A stretch of DNA of 64,000 nt from an uncultured Acidobacteriota bacterium (GTDB lineage Bacteria > Acidobacteriota > Terriglobia > Bryobacterales > Bryobacteraceae). The stretch lies in contig CADEFT010000013.1 of NCBI GenBank assembly GCA_902826685.1, forward strand, positions 109,700-173,699. Reading direction: 5' to 3'. The notes below the pieces were generated by a model. That model saw only the letters and a program-made list of their open reading frames with translations, did not search any database and was not told the DNA's origin. Shown here piece after piece: positions 26,044 through 35,038 of the stretch. The number at the start of each line of letters is the position of its first letter. Within the stretch, counting starts at the first letter, position 1. The position numbers and the translations under genes are program-made.

Positions 26044-26586
26044 ATGACAATCGACGAAATCCCGCCGGAGACCGGCGCGCTGGACAACGATCTGCTGTTC
26101 AGCGCGACGTATGAAGAGCTCCGGCGATTGGCCACGCTGGTACGCCGCAACGATCCCGCCACCACGTTGACGGCTACTACCCTGGTGCACGAGGCGTGGA
26201 TCAAACTATCGAAATCCCCGGGCTTTTGCGCTCTGTCGCGCCTGCATTTCTTACGGGTCGCGGCGCGGGCCATGCGCCAGCTTGTGGTCGAATCGGCGCG
26301 GCGGCGCAAGGCCGGTAAGCGTGGTGGACAGGACGCCGTGTTCATCACCTTCCATGACGCGACACAGGTGGCCGCCACCAACGACGAGATGGTTGCGCTC
26401 GACGATGCTTTGTTTGAACTGGCACGAATAAGTCCCCGTCAGGCACTAATGATCGAGTCGCGATATTTTGGCGGCCTGGAAGTGCCGGAGGTGGCCGAGT
26501 TATTGGGAGTCTCGGAAGCGACGATTCATCGCGATTGGCGCGCCGCCAAGGCGTGGCTGTCGCGGGAGCTTCGCCGGGAGCGGTAA
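26044..26586 (+). CDS. ECF sigma factor (kinase-linked group)
   Basis: 180 residues. Sigma region 2 spans about 18-95. The usual acidic DAEDxxQ stretch is replaced by LTATTLVHEAWIKLS (about 42-56), and RVAARAMRQLVVESARRRKAGKRGG is the basic region 2.4. Region 4 is FGGLEVPEVAELLGVSEATIHRDWRAAKAWL at the C-terminus. It belongs to the ECF type common in acidobacteria and planctomycetes whose genes sit beside Ser/Thr kinases. The next gene, 6 bp downstream, is such a kinase. No anti-sigma factor is seen. Phosphorylation of a Thr in the region-2 stretch by the partner kinase is an attractive inference by analogy with the EcfP/PpkT pair. Confidence 0.88.
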   Translation: MTIDEIPPETGALDNDLLFSATYEELRRLATLVRRNDPATTLTATTLVHEAWIKLSKSPGFCALSRLHFLRVAARAMRQLVVESARRRKAGKRGGQDAVFITFHDATQVAATNDEMVALDDALFELARISPRQALMIESRYFGGLEVPEVAELLGVSEATIHRDWRAAKAWLSRELRRER

Positions 26587-26592
26587 CTTCAG

Positions 26593-29040
26593 ATGGACTC
26601 CGAGCGCTGGCAATGGATCCAGGACCTTTTTCATCAGGCGGCCAACCTGCCGCCGCCGGGCCGGCTTGAGTTTCTGAACGAAGCCTGCGCGGCGGACCCA
26701 CTGGCGATGGCTGAAGTTTTGTCGCTGCTGGAGGAGGAGTCGCGGGGCGGCTCGATTCTCGACCGCAGTTTCGCCAGTTCGGCCGGCCTGCTGCTCGATG
26801 CCGGCCCGCCAGCGCTGCGTCAGGTGGGCCGCTACCGGCTTATGAAGCTGTTGGGCGAAGGCGGCATGGGCGTGGTGTATCTGGGCGAGCGCGACGACCT
26901 GGACCATCAGGCGGCGATCAAGATGCTCCCCGATGCCTGGATGTCGCCCGCGCGCCGCGGGCGCTTCGCGCTGGAGCAGCGAATGCTTTCCCGCCTCAAC
27001 CACCGCTCCATCGCGCAACTGTATGACGCCGGAACGCTTGACGACGGCACGCCCTGGTTTTCGATGGAGTACGTGGAGGGCTTGCCCATCACCGGGTTCT
27101 GCGCGGCGCATCGGCTCAGCGTGGAACAAAAGCTCGACCTGTTCCGGCAGGTCTGCGAGGCCGTCCAATACGCTCACCAGCAGGCGGTGCTGCATCGCGA
27201 TCTGAAACCGGCGAACATCCTGGTCAAGCCCGACCGCAGCGTCCGGCTGCTGGATTTCGGAATCGCCAAACCGCTCGATCGCCAGGGCGACAGTCTCACC
27301 AGGTCCGGTCTCGCCGTGGCCACGCCCGCCTACGCCGCGCCGGAACAAATGGAAGGAAAGCCAGCCGCGGTGACCGCCGACATCTATTCGTTGGGCGTGA
27401 TTCTGCGCGAGTTACTCGACGGAAATCCGCCCGATCGGGATCTGGAAATGCTGTGCGGCGCCGCCACGCAACGCGAGCCCGGGCGGCGATATCAATCCGC
27501 CGGCGCTCTGTTACGCGATGTGACGAACTACCGGGAGAAGCGGCCGCTCGAAGCGCGCCCGGATGGGCCGCTATACCGCGCCGGCAAGTTCATCCGGCGC
27601 CACAGGATCAAGCTGGCGGCGGCCTGTCTGGTGGTGGCCGGGGCCCTGGGCATGCTGCTGCATTTCACTCTGCGGCTCGAAACGGCGCGAGACCAGGCGC
27701 TGGCCGAAACCGCGCGCGTGCAGGGCATCCAGCGCTTCCTCACCCAGTTGTTTGAAGGCGGGACGTCCGCGGCCGGCCCATCGGACGACCTGCGGGTTGT
27801 GACTTTGGTCGATCGCGGCGCGCGGGAAGTGCGCTCCCTCCACGCCGACCCGGCGACTCGCGGCGATCTGCATCATACGCTTGGCACCGTCTATCGCAAC
27901 CTCGGCAAACATGGCCAGGCCAGCGAAATGCTGGAGGCATCGCTTGAAATCCGCAAGAGCCTCGACACGCCCGCCGGCATCAGCGAGAGCTTGACGGCGT
28001 TGAGCCTGCTGCGGCAGGACCAGGGCAAGCTCGAAGAAGCCGAGCGCCTTGCAAGCGAATCCATCGACCGGGCGCGCCGCTTCCTGCCGCCCGCACATCC
28101 GGCGCTGCGGGCCGCCATCTCGGCGCTCGGCCGCGTGCAGTTCGATCGAGGCCGCTACCCGGACTCGGTGCGCAACCTCGAAACCGCGCTCCATATGATT
28201 CCCGATTCAGCGTCCTCCGCGCCGGAGCGTGCCAGCACGCTTGAGCGGCTCTCGAGCGCCAGGTTTTACCAGAGCCTGTACGATGAATCCGAAAAGCTTG
28301 CCCGGCAGTCGATGGCAATCTACCGCGGCCTCTATGGCGATAAGCATCCCCGATTGGCGGAGTTGCTGGTCAATCTCGGCGCGATCGCCAGCCAACGAAG
28401 CCTATACACAGAATCGGAAGCGTTCTATCGCCAGGCATTAGAAATCACCGAGGGCTACTATGGTCCGGCGCATCCGGATGTTGCCATCGCCTGGAACGGA
28501 ATCGGCCATTCCTTGATTAAGCAGAAGCGCCACGACGAGGCCGGCAAGATCCTTGATAAGGTTCTCGAAATCCGCGAAAGGGCATACGGCAAGGTGCATC
28601 TGAAAGTAGCCGCCACGGTGTCGGACCTGGGCGATCTGGCGTACATGAGCGACAACCTGGTTCTGGCCGAGCAGCTCTTTCGCCGCATGGAAGATACCTA
28701 CCGGCGGATCAACGGACACAACAGCCACTACGTCGCGCTGGCGATTGCCAATCGCGCCAGTGTCCACCTGGACCGGAAGGAATTTTCCGCCGCCGAGGCG
28801 CTTTACCGCCAGGCGCTCGAGATCTATCTCCACTCCCTGCCCGCCGATCATTTCGACATCGGAGTCTGCCGCATCAAGCTCGGACGAAGCCTGGTCCGTC
28901 AAAAGCGGTTTGCGGAGTCGGCCCCCGAGTCGCAAGCCGGGCTCGATATCGTCCTGAAGCACGTGCGGGAGCCGTCGCCCTGGGTGAACTCGGCGCGAAA
29001 GGATTTGGTTGCCGCCCAGCAGGCGGGCGTGATCCGGTAG
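26593..29040 (+). CDS. Membrane Ser/Thr protein kinase with C-terminal TPR repeats
   Basis: 815 residues. Residues 1-78 are an N-terminal helical region. The kinase domain covers about 80-320: glycine loop LGEGGMGVVYLG, Lys110 in AAIKML, HRDLKPANILV near 200 and DFGIAK near 221, all intact. A membrane helix follows at about 341-357 (LAAACLVVAGALGMLLH). The rest is an array of kinesin-light-chain-like TPRs, presumably outside the membrane, that would sense a ligand or protein. This is a typical acidobacterial bacterial-Hanks kinase. It starts 6 bp after the ECF sigma gene, and the natural inference is that it controls that sigma factor. Confidence 0.9.
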   Translation: MDSERWQWIQDLFHQAANLPPPGRLEFLNEACAADPLAMAEVLSLLEEESRGGSILDRSFASSAGLLLDAGPPALRQVGRYRLMKLLGEGGMGVVYLGERDDLDHQAAIKMLPDAWMSPARRGRFALEQRMLSRLNHRSIAQLYDAGTLDDGTPWFSMEYVEGLPITGFCAAHRLSVEQKLDLFRQVCEAVQYAHQQAVLHRDLKPANILVKPDRSVRLLDFGIAKPLDRQGDSLTRSGLAVATPAYAAPEQMEGKPAAVTADIYSLGVILRELLDGNPPDRDLEMLCGAATQREPGRRYQSAGALLRDVTNYREKRPLEARPDGPLYRAGKFIRRHRIKLAAACLVVAGALGMLLHFTLRLETARDQALAETARVQGIQRFLTQLFEGGTSAAGPSDDLRVVTLVDRGAREVRSLHADPATRGDLHHTLGTVYRNLGKHGQASEMLEASLEIRKSLDTPAGISESLTALSLLRQDQGKLEEAERLASESIDRARRFLPPAHPALRAAISALGRVQFDRGRYPDSVRNLETALHMIPDSASSAPERASTLERLSSARFYQSLYDESEKLARQSMAIYRGLYGDKHPRLAELLVNLGAIASQRSLYTESEAFYRQALEITEGYYGPAHPDVAIAWNGIGHSLIKQKRHDEAGKILDKVLEIRERAYGKVHLKVAATVSDLGDLAYMSDNLVLAEQLFRRMEDTYRRINGHNSHYVALAIANRASVHLDRKEFSAAEALYRQALEIYLHSLPADHFDIGVCRIKLGRSLVRQKRFAESAPESQAGLDIVLKHVREPSPWVNSARKDLVAAQQAGVIR

Positions 29041-29078
29041 GCTCAAACGCGCCCGCCGTGATACTCTCGAAAACGTTC

Positions 29079-30035
29079 ATGCTCGCCGTCCATTTGGAAA
29101 ACGGAGTGGTGGCGGTCCGGGAGGAGCCGTTGCCCGCGCGGCCGCGCGGCCATGCCTTGATCCGCGTGCTTCGCGCCGGCATCTGCAGCACCGATCTCCA
29201 ACTGCAGCGCGGATACTATGGTTTCGCCGGACGCCCGGGCCATGAGTTCACCGGCGAAGTGGTGGAAACCGACGACCGGCATTGGCGCGGCAAGCGTGTG
29301 GCCGGCGAGATCAACCTTGCCTGCCATGCCTGCGACTGGTGCCGCCGCGGACTCGCGCGGCATTGCCCGAACCGTACCGTGCTCGGGATTGTGAAGCATC
29401 CCGGCGCCTTCGCGGAGTTTCTGGAACTGCCTGTTGCCAACCTGCATGAAGTACCGGCTTCGGTCACCGACGATCAGGCGGTATTCACCGAACCGGTGGC
29501 CGCGGCTTGCGAGATTCTCGATCAGGTGGCGCTTCCGAAAGGGGTGGAGGTGGCGGTTCTGGGCGACGGCAAGCTGGGCTTGTTGATCGCGCAGGTGCTG
29601 CAGTTGCATGGCTCCAAGGTGCGGCTCCACGGCCGGCATGCCGCCAAGATGTCGCTGCTCGAACCGCTGGGCGTGCAATGGGAGGTGGCCAAAGGCTCCA
29701 CGCCCGAGGCCGCTTATGACTACGTGGTGGATGCGACGGGGTCGGAAGCGGGACTCAATGAGGCGGTCCGCATGACGAGGCCGCGCGGCACGCTGATTCT
29801 CAAAAGCACCGTCCACTCGAAGGTTGCCATCGACACCGCGCCCCTCATCGTCAACGAGATCACGATGGTCGGCTCGCGCTGCGGGCGCTTCGAACCCGCG
29901 CTGGCCATGCTCGCCGGCGGGCGCCTGCTGCTCGATCCTTTGATTGCCGAGCGCTATCCGCTCTCTCAAGCGCCGAAGGCATTTGAACGCGCCGCCGCCA
30001 AGGGTGTATTGAAAGTAATGCTCGACAACAACTGA
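29079..30035 (+). CDS. Zinc-dependent medium-chain alcohol dehydrogenase
   Basis: 318 residues from ATG 29079 (GTG 29058 is an in-frame alternative). The catalytic zinc site is GICSTDLQLQRGYYGFAGRPGHEFTG. The structural zinc cysteines are in CHACDWCRRGLARHC. The nucleotide-binding part holds VAVLGDGKLGLLIAQVLQL, where the usual GxGxxG is GDGKLG. The family oxidises alcohols or polyols with NAD(P). It is shorter than most members (about 340), with a compact C-terminus. It stands 10 bp before the DUF2339 gene. The substrate is unknown. Confidence 0.87.
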   Translation: MLAVHLENGVVAVREEPLPARPRGHALIRVLRAGICSTDLQLQRGYYGFAGRPGHEFTGEVVETDDRHWRGKRVAGEINLACHACDWCRRGLARHCPNRTVLGIVKHPGAFAEFLELPVANLHEVPASVTDDQAVFTEPVAAACEILDQVALPKGVEVAVLGDGKLGLLIAQVLQLHGSKVRLHGRHAAKMSLLEPLGVQWEVAKGSTPEAAYDYVVDATGSEAGLNEAVRMTRPRGTLILKSTVHSKVAIDTAPLIVNEITMVGSRCGRFEPALAMLAGGRLLLDPLIAERYPLSQAPKAFERAAAKGVLKVMLDNN

Positions 30036-30045
30036 GCCCGACACC

Positions 30046-32739
30046 ATGGAATGGATTCTGTTGGTCGTGCTGGCCTTCGTCTGGCGATCTTTCTCCACGC
30101 GCATTCGCAAACTGGAGACCGAACGTGAGTTTCAGGAAAAGGTCGTGCGCGAGCTGACCGCGCGCGTGTACCGGCTGGAAACGAATATCGCACCCGCCGC
30201 GCCAGTCCCAGTGATGCCGCCCGTTGTGCGTCAACCGGAACCCGAACCAGAGCCCGAGCCCAAATTCGAACCTCCGCCCGCCGCTCCAGTTCCCGTCTCA
30301 AGGCCCGACCCCTGGGAGGCCGTCCGCCAGAAAATCACCGGCCGCGATTGGGAAGCGGTGGTTGGGGGAAGCTGGCTGAACGCCGCCGGTGTGCTGATCC
30401 TGGTCATCGGCCTGTCGCTGTTTCTCGGCTACGCGTTGACGCAGTTTGGACCGGCGGGCAAAATCGGCATCGGGGCGGCCACCGCCATCGCGATGCTGAT
30501 CGCCGGCGTGTTCGTCGAGAAGCGCGAGACCTACCGGCGGCTGGGCAGCGGGCTGATCGCCGGCGGCTGGGCGTCGCTCTATTTCACGGCTTTCGCGGCG
30601 CACGCTGTGCCCGCGGCGCGGGTGATCGAATCGCCGCTGGCGGGTGCGATCGCCCTGCTCGCGGTGGCGGCCGGAATGATCGCGCACTCGCTGCGCTACC
30701 GCTCGCAGAATCTCACGCTGCTTTGTTTCTTCACGGCTTATCTCGCGCTGCAATTGCAGCCGATGTCGGCGCTGGGCATCATGGCGAGCATTCCGCTCAC
30801 CATCGCCATGCTGGCCATCAGCCGCGCTCTCGGCTGGACCAATATTCCCATCGCGGGCCTGCTGCTCACTTACCTCACCTTCGCCTTCCGCTTTAACGCC
30901 GCCGAAGCCGGCGCCACGCTGGGGGCCGCCGCGCTCTATGCCTACTGGATCGCCTTCGAACTTTACGACCTTTTAAAGCTGCGCGAAGCGTCGCGCCGGC
31001 TGCTGCGCGAACACGGATTGTTTCCTTTGAACGCCGTCATGCTGCTTGGGACCGCGCTGCTGACGCTGCCGCCCTCCTCACCGGTTCAATCGTCGAACTT
31101 TCTGGCGTCCCTTGGCGTGCTGTTCGGCATCAGCAGTTGGCTGCGATCGAAATGGAGCGGCGGTCTGATCGCACCCGCCGATCCCGTGGGCCGCGTTCTG
31201 GCGCAAGGATTCCGCATCGGCGTTGCCTTGTCGGCGGCCCTGTTTGCGGGCGCGGTACTCAAACGGTTTCCCGGCATTCGCGCCGAAATCGGCCTGATGC
31301 TCGAAGGCCAGTTACTCTTGATGGCCTTCTTCCGCGCACGCGACTGGATTTTCAAACGCAGCGGCCAGGCGGTGTTCGCCGCGGCGATCGTTCACCTGGC
31401 CGCCACCGGCATGCAGTCCGGCGTTTTTCCCAACACCCGCATCGGATACTGGGTGCCGGTTGCCTTCGCGATGGCCGTGCTGTTCTACGTCAACCGGTGG
31501 ATGACGCGCGAGGGTCCGGAATGGACTTGGGCGGCGGCGGTGGTGTTGCTGCCGGCCACGGGAGGGCTGATTCGCGGCGATTGGACCGCCGCCGCGTGGA
31601 TGGCGATCGCACTCGCTCTGGTGGAGTCGCATGTACGCACGGCGCTCAAGGAATTCCGTTGGCAGGCGTTGGCGGTGGGCGGATTGGCGGCCTTCGCCTG
31701 TTGTGCGGTGTCGATAGAATCGCGTGGCGCGGGTGCGGTGGTGGGCGTCTCCGCGATGCTTGCCTGGCTTGGCGGCTGGCGCTGGCATCGATTCGGCGAC
31801 TGGTTCCGCGTGTTCGCCTCGGGAGCGGGCACGCTGCTTGCCGCCTGGTCGTGCTGGATGCTGCTGCCCGCGCCGCTGGTCGCCGTCGCCTGGGGCGCCA
31901 TCGGGCTGGCGCTGCTGGAACTCAGCGTGGGCCATCCGTGGCTCGAATATCAGATGCATGCCGTGCTCTATGCCGCCTTCGGACGCACGTTCTTCGCCAA
32001 CTTCCCGGCCTATGGCGCAACGGCAGGCGTATCGCATCGTCTGCTCACCGTGCTGCCGCTGATCGCGGTGGCGGGTCATGCCTGGCGGCGCGGGGAAGGG
32101 CGTTTCTTTCGCGGCTACTCCTACGCCGCCGTCGTTCTCACCGCGGCGCTCATGCGTTTTGAACTGGGCCGCACGCTGACCGTTCTGGGATGGGCGCCGC
32201 TGATGCTGGTGCTCTATCGGGAATCGCTGCGCCGCCAGTTGACGGATCTGCGCTACCAGGCCTTCGCGCTCGCCGCGTTTACGTTCGCGCGAAGCTGGGC
32301 CACCAGCTTCTCCTCATTCGACGACGGTCTGGGCCTGGCGGCGCGTCTGGGTACCGCGGCAGTGGTGATCGCCTCGTTCCATGCCGCGGAGTTTCTGACG
32401 CCTTCCGAACGCCGCCGCGACCGGGCCGGATTCGCTCTACTGGGCGTGGCTCTGCTCAGTCTATTTCTCTACTATGAGGCTTCCGGGCAGATGCTTACCA
32501 TCGCCTGGGGCGTGCAGGCGGTTTGCACGCTGGTGGCGGGATTCGCCGCGCGGGAACGCATCCTGCGGCTCGCCGGTCTCGCGCTATTTGCCCTTTGCAT
32601 CCTCAAGCTCTTTCTGTTCGATCTGCGCAATCTGGAAACGCTGGCGCGGATCGTGTCGTTCATCGTGCTGGGCCTGGTGCTGATCGGCGCCTCGGCGCTT
32701 TACATGCGGTTCCGCGAAAAGATTCAGAGGTATCTATGA
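30046..32739 (+). CDS. DUF2339 multi-pass membrane protein
   Basis: 897 residues. One helix and a coiled coil come first (EWILLVVLAFVW, then KLETEREFQEKVVREL), followed by a Pro/Glu-rich linker of about 40 residues (EPEPEPEPKFEPPP) and then more than twenty predicted membrane helices. The segment WEAVVGGSWLNAAGVLILVIGLSLFLGYAL is the characteristic opening of DUF2339 proteins. Function is unknown for the family. Its ATGA overlap with the following M48 protease gene points to coupled translation and perhaps to a shared role at the membrane. Confidence 0.88.
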   Translation: MEWILLVVLAFVWRSFSTRIRKLETEREFQEKVVRELTARVYRLETNIAPAAPVPVMPPVVRQPEPEPEPEPKFEPPPAAPVPVSRPDPWEAVRQKITGRDWEAVVGGSWLNAAGVLILVIGLSLFLGYALTQFGPAGKIGIGAATAIAMLIAGVFVEKRETYRRLGSGLIAGGWASLYFTAFAAHAVPAARVIESPLAGAIALLAVAAGMIAHSLRYRSQNLTLLCFFTAYLALQLQPMSALGIMASIPLTIAMLAISRALGWTNIPIAGLLLTYLTFAFRFNAAEAGATLGAAALYAYWIAFELYDLLKLREASRRLLREHGLFPLNAVMLLGTALLTLPPSSPVQSSNFLASLGVLFGISSWLRSKWSGGLIAPADPVGRVLAQGFRIGVALSAALFAGAVLKRFPGIRAEIGLMLEGQLLLMAFFRARDWIFKRSGQAVFAAAIVHLAATGMQSGVFPNTRIGYWVPVAFAMAVLFYVNRWMTREGPEWTWAAAVVLLPATGGLIRGDWTAAAWMAIALALVESHVRTALKEFRWQALAVGGLAAFACCAVSIESRGAGAVVGVSAMLAWLGGWRWHRFGDWFRVFASGAGTLLAAWSCWMLLPAPLVAVAWGAIGLALLELSVGHPWLEYQMHAVLYAAFGRTFFANFPAYGATAGVSHRLLTVLPLIAVAGHAWRRGEGRFFRGYSYAAVVLTAALMRFELGRTLTVLGWAPLMLVLYRESLRRQLTDLRYQAFALAAFTFARSWATSFSSFDDGLGLAARLGTAAVVIASFHAAEFLTPSERRRDRAGFALLGVALLSLFLYYEASGQMLTIAWGVQAVCTLVAGFAARERILRLAGLALFALCILKLFLFDLRNLETLARIVSFIVLGLVLIGASALYMRFREKIQRYL

Positions 32740-33659
32740 CGCCTCGACTCACCGCCATCCTGGCCGCCGCGATGCTCGCCGCGGGCGGCGGTCTGGTCTG
32801 GCTCGGCAAGCCCGATCGCGAAATTTCCTATACGGCGGCGGGCGATCTTTGGGCCGACGTGCTGCGCGACGCCGATCAACTCGGCCTTCAGGTCACGCGG
32901 GTGAGCGACCGCGAGGAGATGGACCTCGGCCGCAAGATCGCCAGCCAGTATCTCGCCTCCAGCACCGCTTCCCAGGTCTGGGCGCCTTATGTGAGCGCGG
33001 TTGGCAAATCGCTGGCGGCGCACGTGGGGCGCAAAGGCATCGCTTACGAATTTCACGTGGTGGAATCGCCGGAGATCAACGCCTTCGCGCTACCCGGCGG
33101 GCAGGTGGTGGTTTACACGGGCTTGCTGGACACGATGGAATCGGAGTCGGAACTGGCGGCGGTGATGGGCCACGAAATCGCACACGTCGATGCGCGCCAC
33201 TGCATTGAGCGCTTTCAATACCGCATGAAACTCGACAAGCTGGGCCTGGGTTCGGTCGCGGGCCTGGGTGAACTGGCGCGTGCCATCCTCGCGCAGGGCT
33301 ATGCGCAGCATCATGAACTCGAAGCCGACAGCATCGGGTTGCGGCTCGCGCTCGCCGCCGGATACGATCCGCGCGGTTCCGAACTGATGTTCCGGCGTCT
33401 GATGAAGGCTCACGGCGAGGGAGCGGCGCCCCCGGCCGCCACGCCGCTCGACGAACTGGCTCGCGTGATGGCGAACATGGCGGCGGGTTACTTCCGGTCG
33501 CATCCGCCCACAGCCGAACGGTTGCGCCGGATGAACGGGCTGATCGCTCTTGAATCGGCGCGACGGGCGGGCCAGAACGTCTACGTGGGCCGGCAGAATC
33601 ACAGCGCCCGCACACCGCGCGCGCGGCAGGAGTTCCCGGGCGAATTCAGACGCCTGTGA
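32736..33659 (+). CDS. M48-family zinc metalloprotease
   Basis: 307 residues. Signal peptide or N-terminal anchor at 5-24. The zinc motif HEIAH is at 146-150, and the third ligand is the Glu of HHELEADSIGLRLAL. FALPGGQVVVYTGLL is the conserved strand before the active site. This is the periplasmic BepA/LoiP-like branch, which degrades or refolds outer-membrane proteins. It is translationally coupled to the DUF2339 gene (ATG inside ATGA at 32736-32739). The longer frame upstream to 32523 lies within the previous gene and is not protein. Confidence 0.88.
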   Translation: MTPRLTAILAAAMLAAGGGLVWLGKPDREISYTAAGDLWADVLRDADQLGLQVTRVSDREEMDLGRKIASQYLASSTASQVWAPYVSAVGKSLAAHVGRKGIAYEFHVVESPEINAFALPGGQVVVYTGLLDTMESESELAAVMGHEIAHVDARHCIERFQYRMKLDKLGLGSVAGLGELARAILAQGYAQHHELEADSIGLRLALAAGYDPRGSELMFRRLMKAHGEGAAPPAATPLDELARVMANMAAGYFRSHPPTAERLRRMNGLIALESARRAGQNVYVGRQNHSARTPRARQEFPGEFRRL

Positions 33660-33672
33660 TACCTTAGCTTCG

Positions 33673-34458
33673 ATGCGTCTTTTCGCTCTCTTGTTCGCCG
33701 CCGCCGGACTGTTCGCTCAGCCTGCCGCCAAGGTCGAAAAAAAGATCAGGGTCTTCAACGGGAAGGATCTCGACGGGTGGTACACATGGCTTCGCGATCA
33801 TCAATATAAAGATCCCAACCGCGTCTTCAGCGTCACCGGTAAGATGCTGCGGATCTCCGGCGAGGATTGGGGCGGCATCGCCACCAAACAGACCTACCGC
33901 GACTATCATCTGATCGTCGAGTGGAAGTGGGGCGGCAAGACGTGGGGCTCGCGGGCCGATCGCGCGCGCGATTCCGGCATCCTGGTTCATGGCGTCGGAG
34001 AAGACGGCGCCTACGGCAAAACTTGGCTGGAATCCATCGAATCGCAGATCATCGAAGGCGGCGCGGGCGACTTCATCATGGTGGGCGGCAAGAACAAACC
34101 GCGCCTATCCTGCAAGGTGCGTACCGGCGGCCGCGAGCAGTATTGGGATCGCGTGAACGGCAAGCCGGCGACCAAGGATAGCGGGCGTTTCAATTGGTGG
34201 GGGCGTTCGCCGGAATGGAAGGACGCGATCAACTTCCGCGGCGCGCAGGATGTCGAAAAGCCCGTGGGCCAGTGGAACCGGCAGGAAGTCATCTGCGACG
34301 GCAACCGCATCACCAACATCGTCAACGGTAAGGTGGTGAATCACGGCTACGATTCGTCGCACACCGAAGGCAAGATTCAGATTCAATCGGAAGGCGCCGA
34401 GATTCTGATCCGCCGCGTGGAACTGCGGCCGGTGACGAAGCGTCCCAAGGTCGATTAG
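33673..34458 (+). CDS. DUF1080 (3-keto-disaccharide hydrolase-type) secreted protein
   Basis: 261 residues from ATG 33673. Signal peptide FALLFAAAGLFAQ. The mature protein starts with the family's opening VFNGKDLDGWYTWLRD and has the concanavalin-like strands DYHLIVEWKWGG, then SGILVHG, then SIESQIIEGGAGDFI. DUF1080 proteins act on keto-sugars or other glycans in the periplasm. It is 13 bp downstream of the protease gene but has its own predicted leader. Its end is 3 bp overlapped by the ECF sigma gene coming from the opposite strand. Confidence 0.87.
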   Translation: MRLFALLFAAAGLFAQPAAKVEKKIRVFNGKDLDGWYTWLRDHQYKDPNRVFSVTGKMLRISGEDWGGIATKQTYRDYHLIVEWKWGGKTWGSRADRARDSGILVHGVGEDGAYGKTWLESIESQIIEGGAGDFIMVGGKNKPRLSCKVRTGGREQYWDRVNGKPATKDSGRFNWWGRSPEWKDAINFRGAQDVEKPVGQWNRQEVICDGNRITNIVNGKVVNHGYDSSHTEGKIQIQSEGAEILIRRVELRPVTKRPKVD

Positions 34459-35033
34459 CCGGCGCCCGCGGCCCGCGCCTTCATCTCGCCGTGCAGCCAC
34501 GAACGGGCGAACATCCATTCGCGCCGCACCGTTCGAGGCGACGTTTGCAGAACCTCCGCGGTCTCCTCGATCGAAAGACCGCCGAAGTAGCGCAGTTCGA
34601 TGACTTTCGCGGCGCGCGGATCTTCCTTGCCGAGCGCCTCCAGCGCCTCATCGAGCCGCACCAGTTCCGCGGGCTTGCCATCGGCGAACACCAGGTCTTC
34701 CTCGAGCTGCAGAAACTGGAAGTCGCCGCCGCGCTTGCCGGCGATACACTTGCGCGCGTGATCCACCAGGATGCGGCGCATGATCTGCGCGGCCACGGCA
34801 AAGAAATGTGCGCGGTCCTGCCAGTTGGCCGATTTTAAGTTGGCCAGCTTCAGATACGCTTCATTCACCAGCGCCGTGGCTTGCAGGGTATGGTCGCCGC
34901 GTTCGTGGCGCATGTAGCGCGCCGCCATCGTTTTCAATTCGCCGTAGACCAGTTCCACCAGGCGGTCTTTCGCCGACTCGTCGCCATCCTGAAAGCGGCG
35001 CAGCAGCACGGTCACATCGCCCGATTCCGCCAT
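34455..35033 (-). CDS. ECF sigma factor (second copy of the kinase-linked group)
   Basis: 192 residues from ATG 35033. Region 2 reads LQATALVNEAYLKLANLKS, again without the acidic DAED. Region 2.4 is AQIMRRILVDHARKCIAGKRGG. Region 4 is FGGLSIEETAEVLQTSPRTVRREWMFARSWL. It is the same type as the sigma factor at 26044 but its nearest neighbour is the TonB-dependent receptor, whose stop is only 5 bp upstream of this start. A two-gene operon of receptor then sigma is therefore likely. A kinase or anti-sigma partner is not adjacent. The longer upstream frame to 35438 lies within the receptor gene. Confidence 0.88.
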   Translation of the reverse strand: MAESGDVTVLLRRFQDGDESAKDRLVELVYGELKTMAARYMRHERGDHTLQATALVNEAYLKLANLKSANWQDRAHFFAVAAQIMRRILVDHARKCIAGKRGGDFQFLQLEEDLVFADGKPAELVRLDEALEALGKEDPRAAKVIELRYFGGLSIEETAEVLQTSPRTVRREWMFARSWLHGEMKARAAGAG

Positions 35034-35038
35034 GTCCT

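Noticed and set aside
26040..26049. 10-bp palindrome TGTCATGACA at the ECF sigma start codon
   Set aside because: It contains the ATG and matches by the chance symmetry of CATG; no other element supports an operator.
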